NCBI RefSeq assembly: GCF_000496835.1
Contig: NZ_KI543236.1
Coordinates: 104,709-168,708 of the forward strand
From: Thalassobacillus devorans MSP14
GTDB taxonomy: Bacteria; Bacillota; Bacilli; Bacillales; Halobacillaceae
Length of the DNA: 64,000 nucleotides
Direction of reading: 5' to 3'
The position numbers were made by a program, and so were the translations under genes. Position 1 is the stretch's first letter, and each line of letters opens with the position of its first letter. The notes beneath the pieces are model-generated. The model saw only the letters and a program-made list of their open reading frames with translations. It had not been told where the DNA came from and searched no databases. Positions 42,960 to 50,989 of this stretch are shown here, in pieces.

Positions 42960-43169
42960 ATGGCTCAAAACCAAAACCAATCTAATCAATTAGTAGTACC
43001 TGGTGCTCAACAAGCACTTGATCAAATGAAAATGGAGATTGCACAAGAATTTGGTGTGCAACTAGGCGCTGACACTACTTCCCGTGCTAACGGATCTGTA
43101 GGTGGAGAAATCACTAAGCGTCTTGTCCAAATGGCTGAATCTCAATTCGGCGGACAACAACCACGATAA
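42960..43169 (+). CDS. Small acid-soluble spore protein, alpha/beta type
   Basis: 69 residues: an Asn/Gln-rich N-terminus, [20 protein letters not shown] with the GPR protease site (E-F in AQEFGVQLG), [20 protein letters not shown], and a Gln-rich end. Binds and protects spore DNA; degraded on germination. AGGAGGTG ribosome site. Terminator follows. Confidence 0.97.
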   Translation: MAQNQNQSNQLVVPGAQQALDQMKMEIAQEFGVQLGADTTSRANGSVGGEITKRLVQMAESQFGGQQPR

Positions 43170-43182
43170 ATGAATGGTAAAC

Positions 43183-43212
43183 AGGAGAAGCGGCTTACGC
43201 TTCTCCTTCCTT
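43183..43212 (+). terminator. Intrinsic terminator after the SASP gene
   Basis: AGGAGAAGC / GCTTCTCCT with a seven-base loop, followed by TCCTTTTG. Confidence 0.85.
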
Positions 43213-43287
43213 TTGTTTCATCATAATACTTAAATGGTAAATTGGGTAATGGGCCCTGTTCTTATAGAAATGACGAGGGGGATGGAT

Positions 43288-43539
43288 ATGCTGATTTGTC
43301 CGCTTTGCAATGGGTTAAAAGAGGTGGAAGATAGTTGTCCCGATTGTGCAAGTGAAATGGTCGATCACGGGAAAATAGTAGATTATCTGGACGACTACAG
43401 CCCGTACCTGGAAGTGATGATGACCAAGCTGGTGGATGGTGATTCGGACTCAGCCATGGCTCATCAATGTATCCATATTATTCAATGTGTGGATTGTGGA
43501 AAAATCATGACTAAAGAGATTCAGGAAGCACCATATTGA
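43288..43539 (+). CDS. Small zinc-ribbon protein, unknown function
   Basis: 83 residues from the ATG 6 bases after GAGGGG; longer in-frame starts are less well placed. Three Cys pairs: CPLCNG near the start, CPDCASE, and CVDCGK near the end, likely binding zinc. Central YLDDYSPYLEVMMTKLVDGD is acidic. Not recognised. Single gene with a terminator. Confidence 0.75.
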   Translation: MLICPLCNGLKEVEDSCPDCASEMVDHGKIVDYLDDYSPYLEVMMTKLVDGDSDSAMAHQCIHIIQCVDCGKIMTKEIQEAPY

Positions 43540-43580
43540 AAAAGTACTGCCACCTTAGTAAAGATGACAGTACTTTTATT
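43540..43580 (+). terminator. Terminator after the zinc-ribbon gene
   Basis: AAAAGTACTG / CAGTACTTTT, ten-base stem with an 18-base loop, followed by ATTTTTTATT. Confidence 0.85.
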
Positions 43581-43587
43581 TTTTATT

Positions 43588-43759
43588 GTGTCGGAAATTA
43601 TAAAGTTTTCTTTTTGTGGGATAACTGTAAACAGTGAGCCACATCCAGCTCCAGCGCCTACCCCCTCGAGGTCTTAAGTCAAACCTCTTTGTGACAGAGA
43701 ACGTCACGCCGAGGCTTGTCTTAAGCTAGTCGGGGGTGAGCAAGGCGCTTGCGCTTTTG
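43588..43759 (+). repeat. Dispersed repeat family A, copy 3
   Basis: About 170 bases, over 90 percent identical by eye to 11971-12141, including GCGCCTACCCCCTCGAGG and GAGCAAGGCGCTTGCGCTTT. It ends 4 bases from the msmX stop codon (minus strand), so it lies in the 3' region of that transcript. Confidence 0.85.
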
Positions 43760-43762
43760 CTC

Positions 43763-44860
43763 TTACTGAATACGTTCTTCTGTTTCCGCATCGAAGAAGT
43801 GTGCCTTGTTCATATCCATTGCCAGCTCGATATCTTCTCCACCATTGATATCTGTACGCGAATCAACACGGGCAATAAAGTCCTGATTATTCACCTTCGA
43901 GTAAAGGTAAGATTCAGAACCCATCAATTCTGCTACTTCGATATGGGCAGTGATTTTGCTTTCCGGGTTGGCATCAATAAACAAAGGCTCATCGTGGATG
44001 TCCTCGGGACGGACACCAAGGATGACTTCTTTATTCAAATAGTTCTGGGAGCGGAGCGGTTTCATTTTTCCTTCTGGAACTTTGATGTTGACGTTACCGA
44101 TCTCGATATAGCCTTCTTTCAAGGTACCAGTCAGGAAGTTCATCGCTGGCGAACCGATGAATCCGCCGACAAAAACGTTATTCGGCTTATCATACACTTC
44201 TTTTGGTGCGCCCACCTGTTGGATATATCCATCTTTCATGACAACGAGACGTGTTGCCATTGTCATAGCTTCTGTCTGGTCATGGGTGACATAGATCGTA
44301 GTCGTCTGAAGACGCTGATGCAGTTTTTGGATTTCGGCACGCATTTGTACACGCAATTTCGCATCAAGGTTGGATAAAGGTTCGTCCATAAGGAATACTT
44401 TCGCATCACGTACAATCGCACGCCCTAATGCAACACGCTGACGCTGCCCGCCGGAAAGTGCTTTCGGCTTACGGTCCAGTAGTGCTTCCAATCCAAGAAT
44501 TTTGGCTGCTTCCTGGACACGGCGGTCAATCTCTTTTTTATCCATTTTACGCAGTTTCAAGCCGAACGCCATATTATCATATACATTCATATGTGGATAC
44601 AATGCGTAGTTCTGAAAGACCATTGCGATGTCCCTGTCTTTCGGGGCGACATCGTTCATACGTTTATCATCAATGTAAAAATCCCCGTCTGTGATTTCTT
44701 CCAGACCAGCGATCATACGAAGTGTTGTGGATTTCCCACACCCGGATGGCCCTACAAATACTACAAACTCTTTATCCGCTATATCCAAATTGAAATCTTC
44801 TACCGCTTTGACGTTTTTGTCGTATACTTTATCAATATGATGTAATTTAAGCTCTGCCAT
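43763..44860 (-). CDS. msmX: Multi-sugar ABC transporter ATPase MsmX/UgpC
   Basis: 365 residues. Walker A VGPSGCGKSTTLRM, Q-loop MVFQNYALYPHMNV, signature ALSGGQRQRVALGRAIV, Walker B VFLMDEPLSNLDA, switch VTHDQTEAMT and a C-terminal TOBE/MalK-like domain (VILGVRPEDIHDEP). MsmX is a shared ATPase serving several sugar importers. A CRE-like site (ATGTAAGCGTTTTAT, 44881) lies just upstream. Follows the yxkF-type regulator gene after an 187-base gap containing a long palindrome. Confidence 0.93.
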   Translation of the reverse strand: MAELKLHHIDKVYDKNVKAVEDFNLDIADKEFVVFVGPSGCGKSTTLRMIAGLEEITDGDFYIDDKRMNDVAPKDRDIAMVFQNYALYPHMNVYDNMAFGLKLRKMDKKEIDRRVQEAAKILGLEALLDRKPKALSGGQRQRVALGRAIVRDAKVFLMDEPLSNLDAKLRVQMRAEIQKLHQRLQTTTIYVTHDQTEAMTMATRLVVMKDGYIQQVGAPKEVYDKPNNVFVGGFIGSPAMNFLTGTLKEGYIEIGNVNIKVPEGKMKPLRSQNYLNKEVILGVRPEDIHDEPLFIDANPESKITAHIEVAELMGSESYLYSKVNNQDFIARVDSRTDINGGEDIELAMDMNKAHFFDAETEERIQ

Positions 44861-44880
44861 GGTAATTCCTCCCCAAAAAT

Positions 44881-44895
44881 ATGTAAGCGTTTTAT
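44881..44895. promoter_or_regulatory. CRE-like (CcpA) site before msmX
   Basis: ATGTAAGCGTTTTAT matches most conserved CRE positions (A/T-TG-x-AA-x-CG-x). About 20 bases upstream of the msmX start. CcpA control of msmX is plausible but the 3' half is imperfect. Confidence 0.35.
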
Positions 44896-44924
44896 TGACT
44901 ATGTGTTTAGTCTACCTGAGCCTG

Positions 44925-45001
44925 GATATCCCGTAAATGGACAACGTGCACAAAGAAATGTTTTCTGGTTGTGCACGTTGTCCAGTTGCCTCGGGTATAC
45001 A
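44925..45001. repeat. Long palindrome between msmX and its upstream regulator gene
   Basis: A perfect 15-base inverted repeat GGACAACGTGCACAA / TTGTGCACGTTGTCC (44939-44953 and 44969-44983) with a 15-base loop, extended by ATATCCCG / CGGGTATA outside it. No T-run follows, so it is not a standard terminator; it could be an operator or an RNA processing or stability element between the two genes on the minus strand. Confidence 0.75.
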
Positions 45002-45047
45002 TTTTTATTGTCATTTTAAGGAAGCCCGCGGCTGGGGGACTTAAGGG

Positions 45048-45968
45048 TTATTGATCGCTCCTGCTGTTTATTTTCATCTGCAAGAGTGCCAGGTAGGTGG
45101 GAAGGGCAAATTGGAATTGCCGGACATCAATTCCGGTTTTTTCAATGAATTTATCAATCCTGTACTGTAAACTGTTGCGGTGCATATATAATTTTTTGGC
45201 CGTCACGGTAGCATTGGAGTTGCATTCCAGGAATACCTGTACGGTATGCAAAAGATCCGGTTCATCAATCACGTTCTGCAGGGTTGCCTGAGTTACCCGT
45301 CTGGTCTGGTCGTCTGGGAGCTGTTCGAGATATACATAGGGAAGTACATCAATAAAATTGGTGACATCTTTCTTCAAATAATTTTGGGCGGTATAAAAGC
45401 ATTGTTTGCTCCAGCTGAAATGGGAAGCTGCATCATCGATATCATCTACGAACTCACTGACATAAAAAGAAAGCTTTTTATAAAAATCACTCATGAACAC
45501 ATCGATGATTTGTTCAAATGAAAGTTTCTCGTCTTTCACGCTTTTCCTCTCTTCGATGATAAAGCCGGTTTGGTCATTTTCCCAGATGATAGGCATTTGC
45601 TCGGAAAACAACCCCTGAATCGCTTCCCGGAAGGTTTCAGGATCAGCACTACGATCCGGTAATTTGAAAAAAACAAATCGAAAGCTTATGGGAGGATGGT
45701 TTTGCTTCAAGCTTTCAGACTGAAGGTGGTAAATCAAGTCGATCCATTGTTGCTCCCGTTCAGTAATATATGGTGTGTCATAGTGATAGGGGGTGAGAAA
45801 GACCTCCAGCATGTCAGATTCACGGCTGGAAAGTTCACTTTTTTTAATCCCGATGATTTCCTCTGTATCTGTCTGGAACCATTTATATTCTTTAACATCC
45901 AGGTGCTTTTCACAAGGGAGTTGGACGAGAGAAGGGTATATCGATTTTATTTTTTCTATTATAATCAT
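45048..45968 (-). CDS. yxkF: PucR/CdaR-family transcriptional regulator, YxkF-like
   Basis: 306 residues. The C-terminal helix-turn-helix region FLECNSNATVTAKKLYMHRN, continuing SLQYRIDKFIEKTGID, is typical of the PucR C-terminal DNA-binding domain. The N-terminal 230 residues are not recognised as a sensor domain. B. subtilis has a similar gene (yxkF) next to msmX, which supports control of sugar import. Likely transcribed ahead of msmX on the same strand. Confidence 0.75.
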   Translation of the reverse strand: MIIIEKIKSIYPSLVQLPCEKHLDVKEYKWFQTDTEEIIGIKKSELSSRESDMLEVFLTPYHYDTPYITEREQQWIDLIYHLQSESLKQNHPPISFRFVFFKLPDRSADPETFREAIQGLFSEQMPIIWENDQTGFIIEERKSVKDEKLSFEQIIDVFMSDFYKKLSFYVSEFVDDIDDAASHFSWSKQCFYTAQNYLKKDVTNFIDVLPYVYLEQLPDDQTRRVTQATLQNVIDEPDLLHTVQVFLECNSNATVTAKKLYMHRNSLQYRIDKFIEKTGIDVRQFQFALPTYLALLQMKINSRSDQ

Positions 45969-46059
45969 TTGTCTCTTCCTTTTTTATGAGTTATTCTTTA
46001 TTATATCAATAGGAATACTTATACCAAACATAAGGGTTTATTTTTCAGGAGAAAATGAT

Positions 46060-46080
46060 TATAATATACCTATAAGGGTA
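46060..46080 (+). promoter_or_regulatory. Promoter -10 and CstR-type operator
   Basis: TATAAT (46060-46065) runs straight into TACC-TATAAG-GGTA (46067-46080), an inverted repeat like the TACC..GGTA half-sites of CsoR/CstR operators. The overlap would let the repressor block its own promoter. Confidence 0.55.
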
Positions 46081-46139
46081 CACTGAAAATAGGGAATACT
46101 TTTTTCATGATATAACCCTGGTGAAAGGGAGGGACAAGC

Positions 46140-46418
46140 ATGGAAGAAATTAAAATGGACCAATATAATCAGGAAACGAAAAACCGTTTGAAACGTATAG
46201 AGGGTCAAATTCGCGGAGTATTGAAGATGATGGAAGAAGAAAAGGAATGTAAAGATGTCATCACTCAATTGTCTGCCGCCCGTTCTGCAATGGACCGTGC
46301 GATTGGGTATATCGTTGCAAAAAATCTTGAAACCTGTATCCGTACCAGTAACGAACAAGGCGATTCTGCCGAGCAGCTAATCAATGATGCTGTACAAATG
46401 ATTGTTAAAAGCCGTTAA
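46140..46418 (+). CDS. cstR: CstR-type persulfide-sensing repressor (CsoR/DUF156 family)
   Basis: 92 residues, all-helical: NRLKRIEGQIRGVLKMMEEE, ECKDVITQLSAARSAMDRAI, GYIVAKNLETCIRTS, ending INDAVQMIVKSR. Two Cys (C40 and about C69) match the pair used by CstR to form a tetra- or disulfide link after persulfide exposure; the copper-site His of CsoR is absent (Asn in AKNLETC). So sulfide/persulfide sensing is more likely than copper. No persulfide dioxygenase, rhodanese or TauE gene is adjacent. GAAAGGGAGGG ribosome site. Confidence 0.8.
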   Translation: MEEIKMDQYNQETKNRLKRIEGQIRGVLKMMEEEKECKDVITQLSAARSAMDRAIGYIVAKNLETCIRTSNEQGDSAEQLINDAVQMIVKSR

Positions 46419-46448
46419 ACATCACTATAGAAAAGTCCTTATAAAAAA

Positions 46449-46483
46449 AACGTACGTCAGCATCTCTGACGTACGTTTTTTTG
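46449..46483 (+). terminator. Terminator after cstR
   Basis: AACGTACGTCAG / CTGACGTACGTT, a 12-base perfect stem with a CATCT-type loop and A/T runs on both sides. Confidence 0.92.
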
Positions 46484-46566
46484 TGCAAAACAAGACCTTG
46501 TGATTAAAGTATAAGATACACATTCGTCATAAGTACTTGGCAATAAGCCAAGTTATTTTAACATGT

Positions 46567-46734
46567 TCAGTCGTCCTTTTGCTGCGGTATTTCATGGACT
46601 TCTCCCAGCTGCTCTCTTCCATAAACAGATCGCTCCATCCCGCCGGCCATGCCTTCATTGATCATCCGGTCGACGTCCAGTTCAAGTTTTGCCTTGCCTT
46701 CTGTGGCATGGTGGCGTTTTTTCTTCTCCTTCAT
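46567..46734 (-). CDS. Small conserved protein, 55 residues, unknown function
   Basis: ATG with GGGAGGTG upstream (minus strand); an in-frame extension to 46752 has no separate site. Very basic N-terminus (MKEKKKRHHATEGKAKLELD) and acidic amphipathic rest (DVDRMINEGMAGGMERSVYG). Likely a small spore or DNA-associated protein; not recognised. Precedes a YheC/YheD-type gene's end. Confidence 0.65.
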   Translation of the reverse strand: MKEKKKRHHATEGKAKLELDVDRMINEGMAGGMERSVYGREQLGEVHEIPQQKDD

Positions 46735-46798
46735 TGTTTCACCTCCCGGCATTATACACTTATTTTTTGCCGGTAATTTTTTTTCATGCGCGAAGAAA

Positions 46799-48109
46799 TT
46801 AATCAGCCTCTCGATCCATCAAGTATTGTCCGTATCGATAGCTATACGAAAAATATTCGTTCATTTGTTCAGCCAGGGCAGGGTGATCGAATAAGAAAAA
46901 TCCGGGCTTGGAATTAACTTCGAACAACCAGATTCCCTCATCTTCATCGATAGCGATATCAAGGCCTAATTCACCTAATTGATTGTCAAAGTGCTGGTCG
47001 ATTTCCTTGCTGACCATAAGCGCTGTGTCTGTCAGCCGCTGTTTGATTTGGCGTGTACGAACCTCAGAAAAAATTTCTTCTAATACCTTGATAGTGCCTC
47101 CATGAATATGGTGGGTGGTAGGCTGGTTTTCATTTCCGACCCTGACACCGATCAGAGTGACTTTCCAGGTTCCTGTTTCATCTTTATTACTATGAACACG
47201 AAAATCCAATGGCTTTCCATCTATTTTAAGGAGGTATATTCTCGGTTGAACTAAATAACCGGAACTGCCTTCGGGAAAATAAGCTTGAAAATAACTATGG
47301 ATATTCTCGAAGTGATGAGGATGACTGGCATCGGCTTCGAGAACATCGAGCGAACCATCTTCATTTTGTTTTACTCTCATCAGACCCTCGCCACGGCTGC
47401 CGTGGGCAGGCTTGATATACACAGCATTTTTTTGCAGCATATCACTGAGCATTTGTTTCGAAGGGTTGAAAATGGTCTGAGGGAGTAAATGATCGGTTTC
47501 ATTACTTTCCATTACATATTTCAAAATGGTTGCTTTATTAAAGAAGCCAGGATTGAACACACGGGATTTTTCTCTTAATGTCCTCAGGGCCTGGGAAACC
47601 TTCGGGTGGTTTTCTGTTTTCCGGTTCGTAATACGGTTATAGATGATTTCCGGTAATGGCGATTCTATCTTCCGCCACACTTGTCTGTCGTAGACATAAC
47701 CACTTATATAGGCCGGGAGTGTGGACAAATGCTGGCAGCCGAAAAAAACAGCCTGGTATCCGAGCTCCTGTCCTGTGGTACTGAAGCCCTCAAAATATTT
47801 TGTCCGCGGGCCGAGTAACTGACCTTCTATTTGAAAGCCAGCTGTAAATACGCCGAATGGAACAGTCAAACGTGCTTTATCAGCAGTAATATGGCACATC
47901 GCCATACGATGATCGGGCAGCTGTAATTGTTCTTTAGCTGCAGAAGAAATTAAAATGCGATTATCATTTTCCCGATGAGTCAAGCATCGGACCATACAGG
48001 ATTTTTTTCCGAATGATAAGGAATCGACAGATTGGAATTCTTTTTCATAGGCTTTTGGGACGATCATTCTGGCATGTGATCCTGCGTAATAACGTATGGA
48101 AAAATACAT
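46799..48109 (-). CDS. YheC/YheD-family endospore coat-associated protein
   Basis: 436 residues. C-terminal ATP-grasp region: YIKPAHGSRGEGLMRVK (ATP-binding Lys and glycine loop), VQPRIYLLKIDGKPLDFRVH, and ELGLDIAIDEDEGIWLFEVN SKPG at the Mg site. The length is nearer YheD than YheC of B. subtilis. These proteins are linked to spore envelope formation; their ligation substrate is unknown. Sits next to the yheB/yheA block, as expected. Confidence 0.85.
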   Translation of the reverse strand: MYFSIRYYAGSHARMIVPKAYEKEFQSVDSLSFGKKSCMVRCLTHRENDNRILISSAAKEQLQLPDHRMAMCHITADKARLTVPFGVFTAGFQIEGQLLGPRTKYFEGFSTTGQELGYQAVFFGCQHLSTLPAYISGYVYDRQVWRKIESPLPEIIYNRITNRKTENHPKVSQALRTLREKSRVFNPGFFNKATILKYVMESNETDHLLPQTIFNPSKQMLSDMLQKNAVYIKPAHGSRGEGLMRVKQNEDGSLDVLEADASHPHHFENIHSYFQAYFPEGSSGYLVQPRIYLLKIDGKPLDFRVHSNKDETGTWKVTLIGVRVGNENQPTTHHIHGGTIKVLEEIFSEVRTRQIKQRLTDTALMVSKEIDQHFDNQLGELGLDIAIDEDEGIWLFEVNSKPGFFLFDHPALAEQMNEYFSYSYRYGQYLMDREAD

Positions 48110-48226
48110 GGACAGCCCTCCCCATCTTTCTATTTATATATGCACAGGCAATTCTTAGCATGACCGTTTCTCATTCCGGGAAAATGATATATACTGGTGA
48201 CGAAGAATGGAAATGAGGTTGATGTC

Positions 48227-49363
48227 ATGAACGTTGTTTTGTTAATACTGATGATGATGGCGATCGGTGCACTAATTGGAGGTCTTACCAACTCATTAGC
48301 GATAAAAATGTTATTCCGCCCATATAAAGCAAAATATATAGGCAAATACCGCCTGCCTTTTACTCCCGGATTGATACCGAAGCGGCAGCAGGAACTGGCC
48401 CGTCAGCTTGGCCGGATGGTTGTCCAGCATCTTTTGACCGCAGAGGGGATCCGCAAAAAACTGGAAGAGAGTGAGTTTCAAAGACAGATGACCCTTTGGG
48501 TGCAGGATGAAGTCAAACAGTTGCTCAAACAGGAAAAAAAGATTAACGAACTGCTGGACTCCTTTGAGGTTAATGCAGATGAGGGCAAGCTTCGCAGGAA
48601 AATTTCCTATTGGGTGGAAAATCAATATGAAGAGATGATGACCCAGTACCGTGCTGTTCCTGTCGAGGAACTGCTTCCGGAAAATTGGAAAAAGAAAGCG
48701 GATAAGGGAGTAGATAAGCTTGCAGCCAATATCCAGCTTAAGCTAAGCACCTATATCGACAGCCCGGAAGGCAAGCGGAAAATTTCGGAGTTGATTGAAC
48801 ATTATTTAACCGGCCAAGGGTTTCTCGGTAATATGATTTCTTCCTTCATAACACCGCAGGGACTTACAGATAAAGCCCATCCAGCCGTTCTGCAGTATGT
48901 GAGGGCTCCTGAAACGAAAGAATGGCTCGTAGAATTGATTGGAAAAGAAAAAGATTATTGGGTCCGTCAACCGGTAGGAACAATTGAAGAAAAAGTCGGG
49001 AAAAATGCTATTAAACGAACGTTAGGTACAACCGTAGCCAAAACTCTCCCGCTTGAAAACTGGCTGAATCGCACCGTAGCTGATTGGGTGAAGCCGATTC
49101 GCTCCAAAATCATCCAGGATGCAGTCCCGGTGCTGGTAGCGCAAGCAGGTACCCTGTTGGCGGATCGGATTGAGCCGATGATGAAAAAACTTCACCTGGC
49201 GGAAATTGTCCAGGATCAAGTCGAGGCTTTTTCTATTGGGAGATTAGAAGCGATGGTTCTGGATATTTCCAGACGAGAATTGAAAATGATTACCTATCTC
49301 GGAGCATTGCTTGGTGGATTAATCGGAATCATCCAGGGAGTAATCGTGTTAATTTTAGGATAA
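48227..49363 (+). CDS. yheB: YheB, DUF445 family membrane-anchored protein
   Basis: 378 residues from the ATG with GAGG upstream. N-terminal helix with GGLTNSLAIKMLFRPYKAKY, GKYRLPFTPGLIPKRQQELA and C-terminal ITYLGALLGGLIGIIQGVIV, the DUF445 signature at both ends with a long helical middle. Function unknown; conserved in spore formers. Upstream of yheA. Confidence 0.88.
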   Translation: MNVVLLILMMMAIGALIGGLTNSLAIKMLFRPYKAKYIGKYRLPFTPGLIPKRQQELARQLGRMVVQHLLTAEGIRKKLEESEFQRQMTLWVQDEVKQLLKQEKKINELLDSFEVNADEGKLRRKISYWVENQYEEMMTQYRAVPVEELLPENWKKKADKGVDKLAANIQLKLSTYIDSPEGKRKISELIEHYLTGQGFLGNMISSFITPQGLTDKAHPAVLQYVRAPETKEWLVELIGKEKDYWVRQPVGTIEEKVGKNAIKRTLGTTVAKTLPLENWLNRTVADWVKPIRSKIIQDAVPVLVAQAGTLLADRIEPMMKKLHLAEIVQDQVEAFSIGRLEAMVLDISRRELKMITYLGALLGGLIGIIQGVIVLILG

Positions 49364-49451
49364 TGGCTCTATTCCTATACACATCCGTTTACGTTTGTTA
49401 TAGTGGGGAAGGAATCAAAGTAAGTGAATTACACAGGAGGTTTTTTAAACA

Positions 49452-49805
49452 ATGGCAAATATCTATGATAACGCGTATGACTTGGAAAAAGCGATTCGTA
49501 ATAGCGATGAATTCCAAGGATTGAAAGAAGCATACGAAGCAGTAATGGCTGACGAAGCAGCGAAGAAAATGTTCGATAACTTCCGTGAAACACAAATCAA
49601 CTTGCAGCAAAAACAAATGCAAGGGGAAGAAATCACAGAAGAAGAAGTGCAGCAGGCACAGCAAGTCGTGCAGCTTGTGCAGCAGCATGAAGTGATTTCT
49701 AAACTTATGGAAAAAGAACAGCAGTTGAACACTGTAATCAACGACGTTAGCCGTATCATCACTAAGCCTCTAGAAGAGCTTTATGGTACACCAGAAGAAC
49801 AATAA
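49452..49805 (+). CDS. yheA: YheA, YlbF/YmcA-family protein
   Basis: 117 residues, helical. MANIYDNAYDLEKAIRNSDE, FRETQINLQQKQMQGEEITE and EKEQQLNTVINDVSRIITKP match YlbF-family proteins (former DUF964), some of which assemble into complexes that influence RNase Y. Role of YheA not known. ACAGGAGG ribosome site, 89 bases after yheB. Confidence 0.9.
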   Translation: MANIYDNAYDLEKAIRNSDEFQGLKEAYEAVMADEAAKKMFDNFRETQINLQQKQMQGEEITEEEVQQAQQVVQLVQQHEVISKLMEKEQQLNTVINDVSRIITKPLEELYGTPEEQ

Positions 49806-49828
49806 TACAAAGGGTTTAAACCTTAGGA

Positions 49829-49890
49829 AAGTAGTTCAGTTTCGGAGTGCAAAAAACAATTTGCGCTCCCTGATTGAACTACTTTTTTTA
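49829..49890 (+). terminator. Terminator after yheA
   Basis: AAGTAGTTCA / TGAACTACTT with an internal stem GGAGTGCA / TTGCGCTCC, followed by seven T. Confidence 0.88.
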
Positions 49891-50021
49891 TTTAGACGTT
49901 AACAGATTGTGTTGTTGATGTTTCATAACAATCCTATTCAACATTTGTCGAAACTGGCAGGATTTTGTAAATGAGATAGCGAAAAAGACATGGAAGCGTT
50001 TTTATTAAAAGGGGGATCGCT

Positions 50022-50792
50022 ATGAACTATTTTGAATTAGAGCATAAAGATAATATCATCGAGCTTAAGCTTGCGCGTGGAGAACGTTATAATGCCTTGC
50101 ATGTAGAAATGCTGAAGGAATTTGTAACAGCGCTTGAGGAGGTAGAAGCATCCGATGCACAAATCGTCGTACTTTCCGGAAAAGGAGAAGGCTTTTGTGC
50201 CGGAGGCGATGTCACGATGATGACAGAAGTAAGTGATGAGGCCAAATTCAATGAAGTGATGGAGAATATCGAAACCATCGTAACGAAACTTTACACGATG
50301 CCAAAGGTAGTGATTTCTTCCGTTCATGGCCCGGCTGTCGGGTTAGGGTTGAGCATCGCCCTTGCGGCTGATTATGTCATTGCAGATCCTGAGGCTGGTT
50401 TCTCCATGAATTTCATCGGTATCGGACTTTTTCCAGATGGCGGCGGACACTTCTGGCTACAAGAACGACTTGGGACTCACCGTGCGAAGCAGTTTGCATG
50501 GAATGGTGAGGAGTTATACGCTAAAAAGGCTTATGATTATCATCTTGTCGACCAGGTAGCTGATGATAACGTACAAGCAGAAACAAAAGCGCTTGCTGAA
50601 GCGTGGAATCAGAGGCCGTTGCAGTCGATGATTGCGACGAAGCAGTTGTACCATCAATATGGCTTGGAGAAGTTGAAGAAATATCTTGAAGAAGAACGAA
50701 AAGCCCAGTGGAAACTGCGTCAGACGAGTGACCACCAGGAAGGTGTCAAAGCATTTATGGAAAAAAGGAAACCTGAGTTTATGGGAAAATAA
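50022..50792 (+). CDS. yhaR: Enoyl-CoA hydratase/isomerase family protein YhaR
   Basis: 256 residues, crotonase fold. GKGEGFCAGGDVTMMTEVSD forms the first oxyanion loop, HGPAVGLGLSIALAADYVIA the second, and FIGIGLFPDGGGHFWLQERL contains the usual acidic region with Asp in PDGG. Likely acts on acyl-CoA in beta-oxidation or a related path; exact substrate unknown. AAAGGGGGATCG ribosome site. Position matches yhaR in B. subtilis. Confidence 0.87.
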   Translation: MNYFELEHKDNIIELKLARGERYNALHVEMLKEFVTALEEVEASDAQIVVLSGKGEGFCAGGDVTMMTEVSDEAKFNEVMENIETIVTKLYTMPKVVISSVHGPAVGLGLSIALAADYVIADPEAGFSMNFIGIGLFPDGGGHFWLQERLGTHRAKQFAWNGEELYAKKAYDYHLVDQVADDNVQAETKALAEAWNQRPLQSMIATKQLYHQYGLEKLKKYLEEERKAQWKLRQTSDHQEGVKAFMEKRKPEFMGK

Positions 50793-50795
50793 TAA

Positions 50796-50925
50796 GAAAA
50801 GTGCAAGCGCCCTGAAAGATACGACATGCATAAGCAAAACTGCTGGAGGAAGGCATCCTTCTCTTTCGCAAGACGGTGGTGCTAATGTGGCGAGTGTCTA
50901 GGCGTTGAAGCTGGCCAATATACAA
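50796..50925 (-). repeat. Dispersed repeat family A, copy 4 (reverse, variant interior)
   Basis: On the minus strand: CCAGCTTCAACGCCTAGACA at the left and a diverged CAGGGCGCTTGCAC at the right. Interior AGACACTCGCCACATTAGCA / TGCTTATGCATGTCGTATCT matches the subtype of 37501-37605. The outer stem has lost one pair, so it is a decaying copy. Confidence 0.65.
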
Positions 50926-50941
50926 GCACCTGGCCTATTAA

Positions 50942-50984
50942 AAAAGCAGGCTCAATTGCGGAAAAACGCATTGAGCCTGCTTTT
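50942..50984. terminator. Strong hairpin between two head-to-head family A copies
   Basis: AAAAGCAGGCTCAAT / ATTGAGCCTGCTTTT with a second small stem GCG / CGC at the loop; A and T flanks on both sides, so it can terminate in both directions. Confidence 0.85.
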
Positions 50985-50989
50985 GATTT

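Noticed and set aside
43736-44377. Plus-strand ORF of 213 residues
   Set aside because: Antisense shadow of msmX, which has complete ABC ATPase motifs on the other strand.
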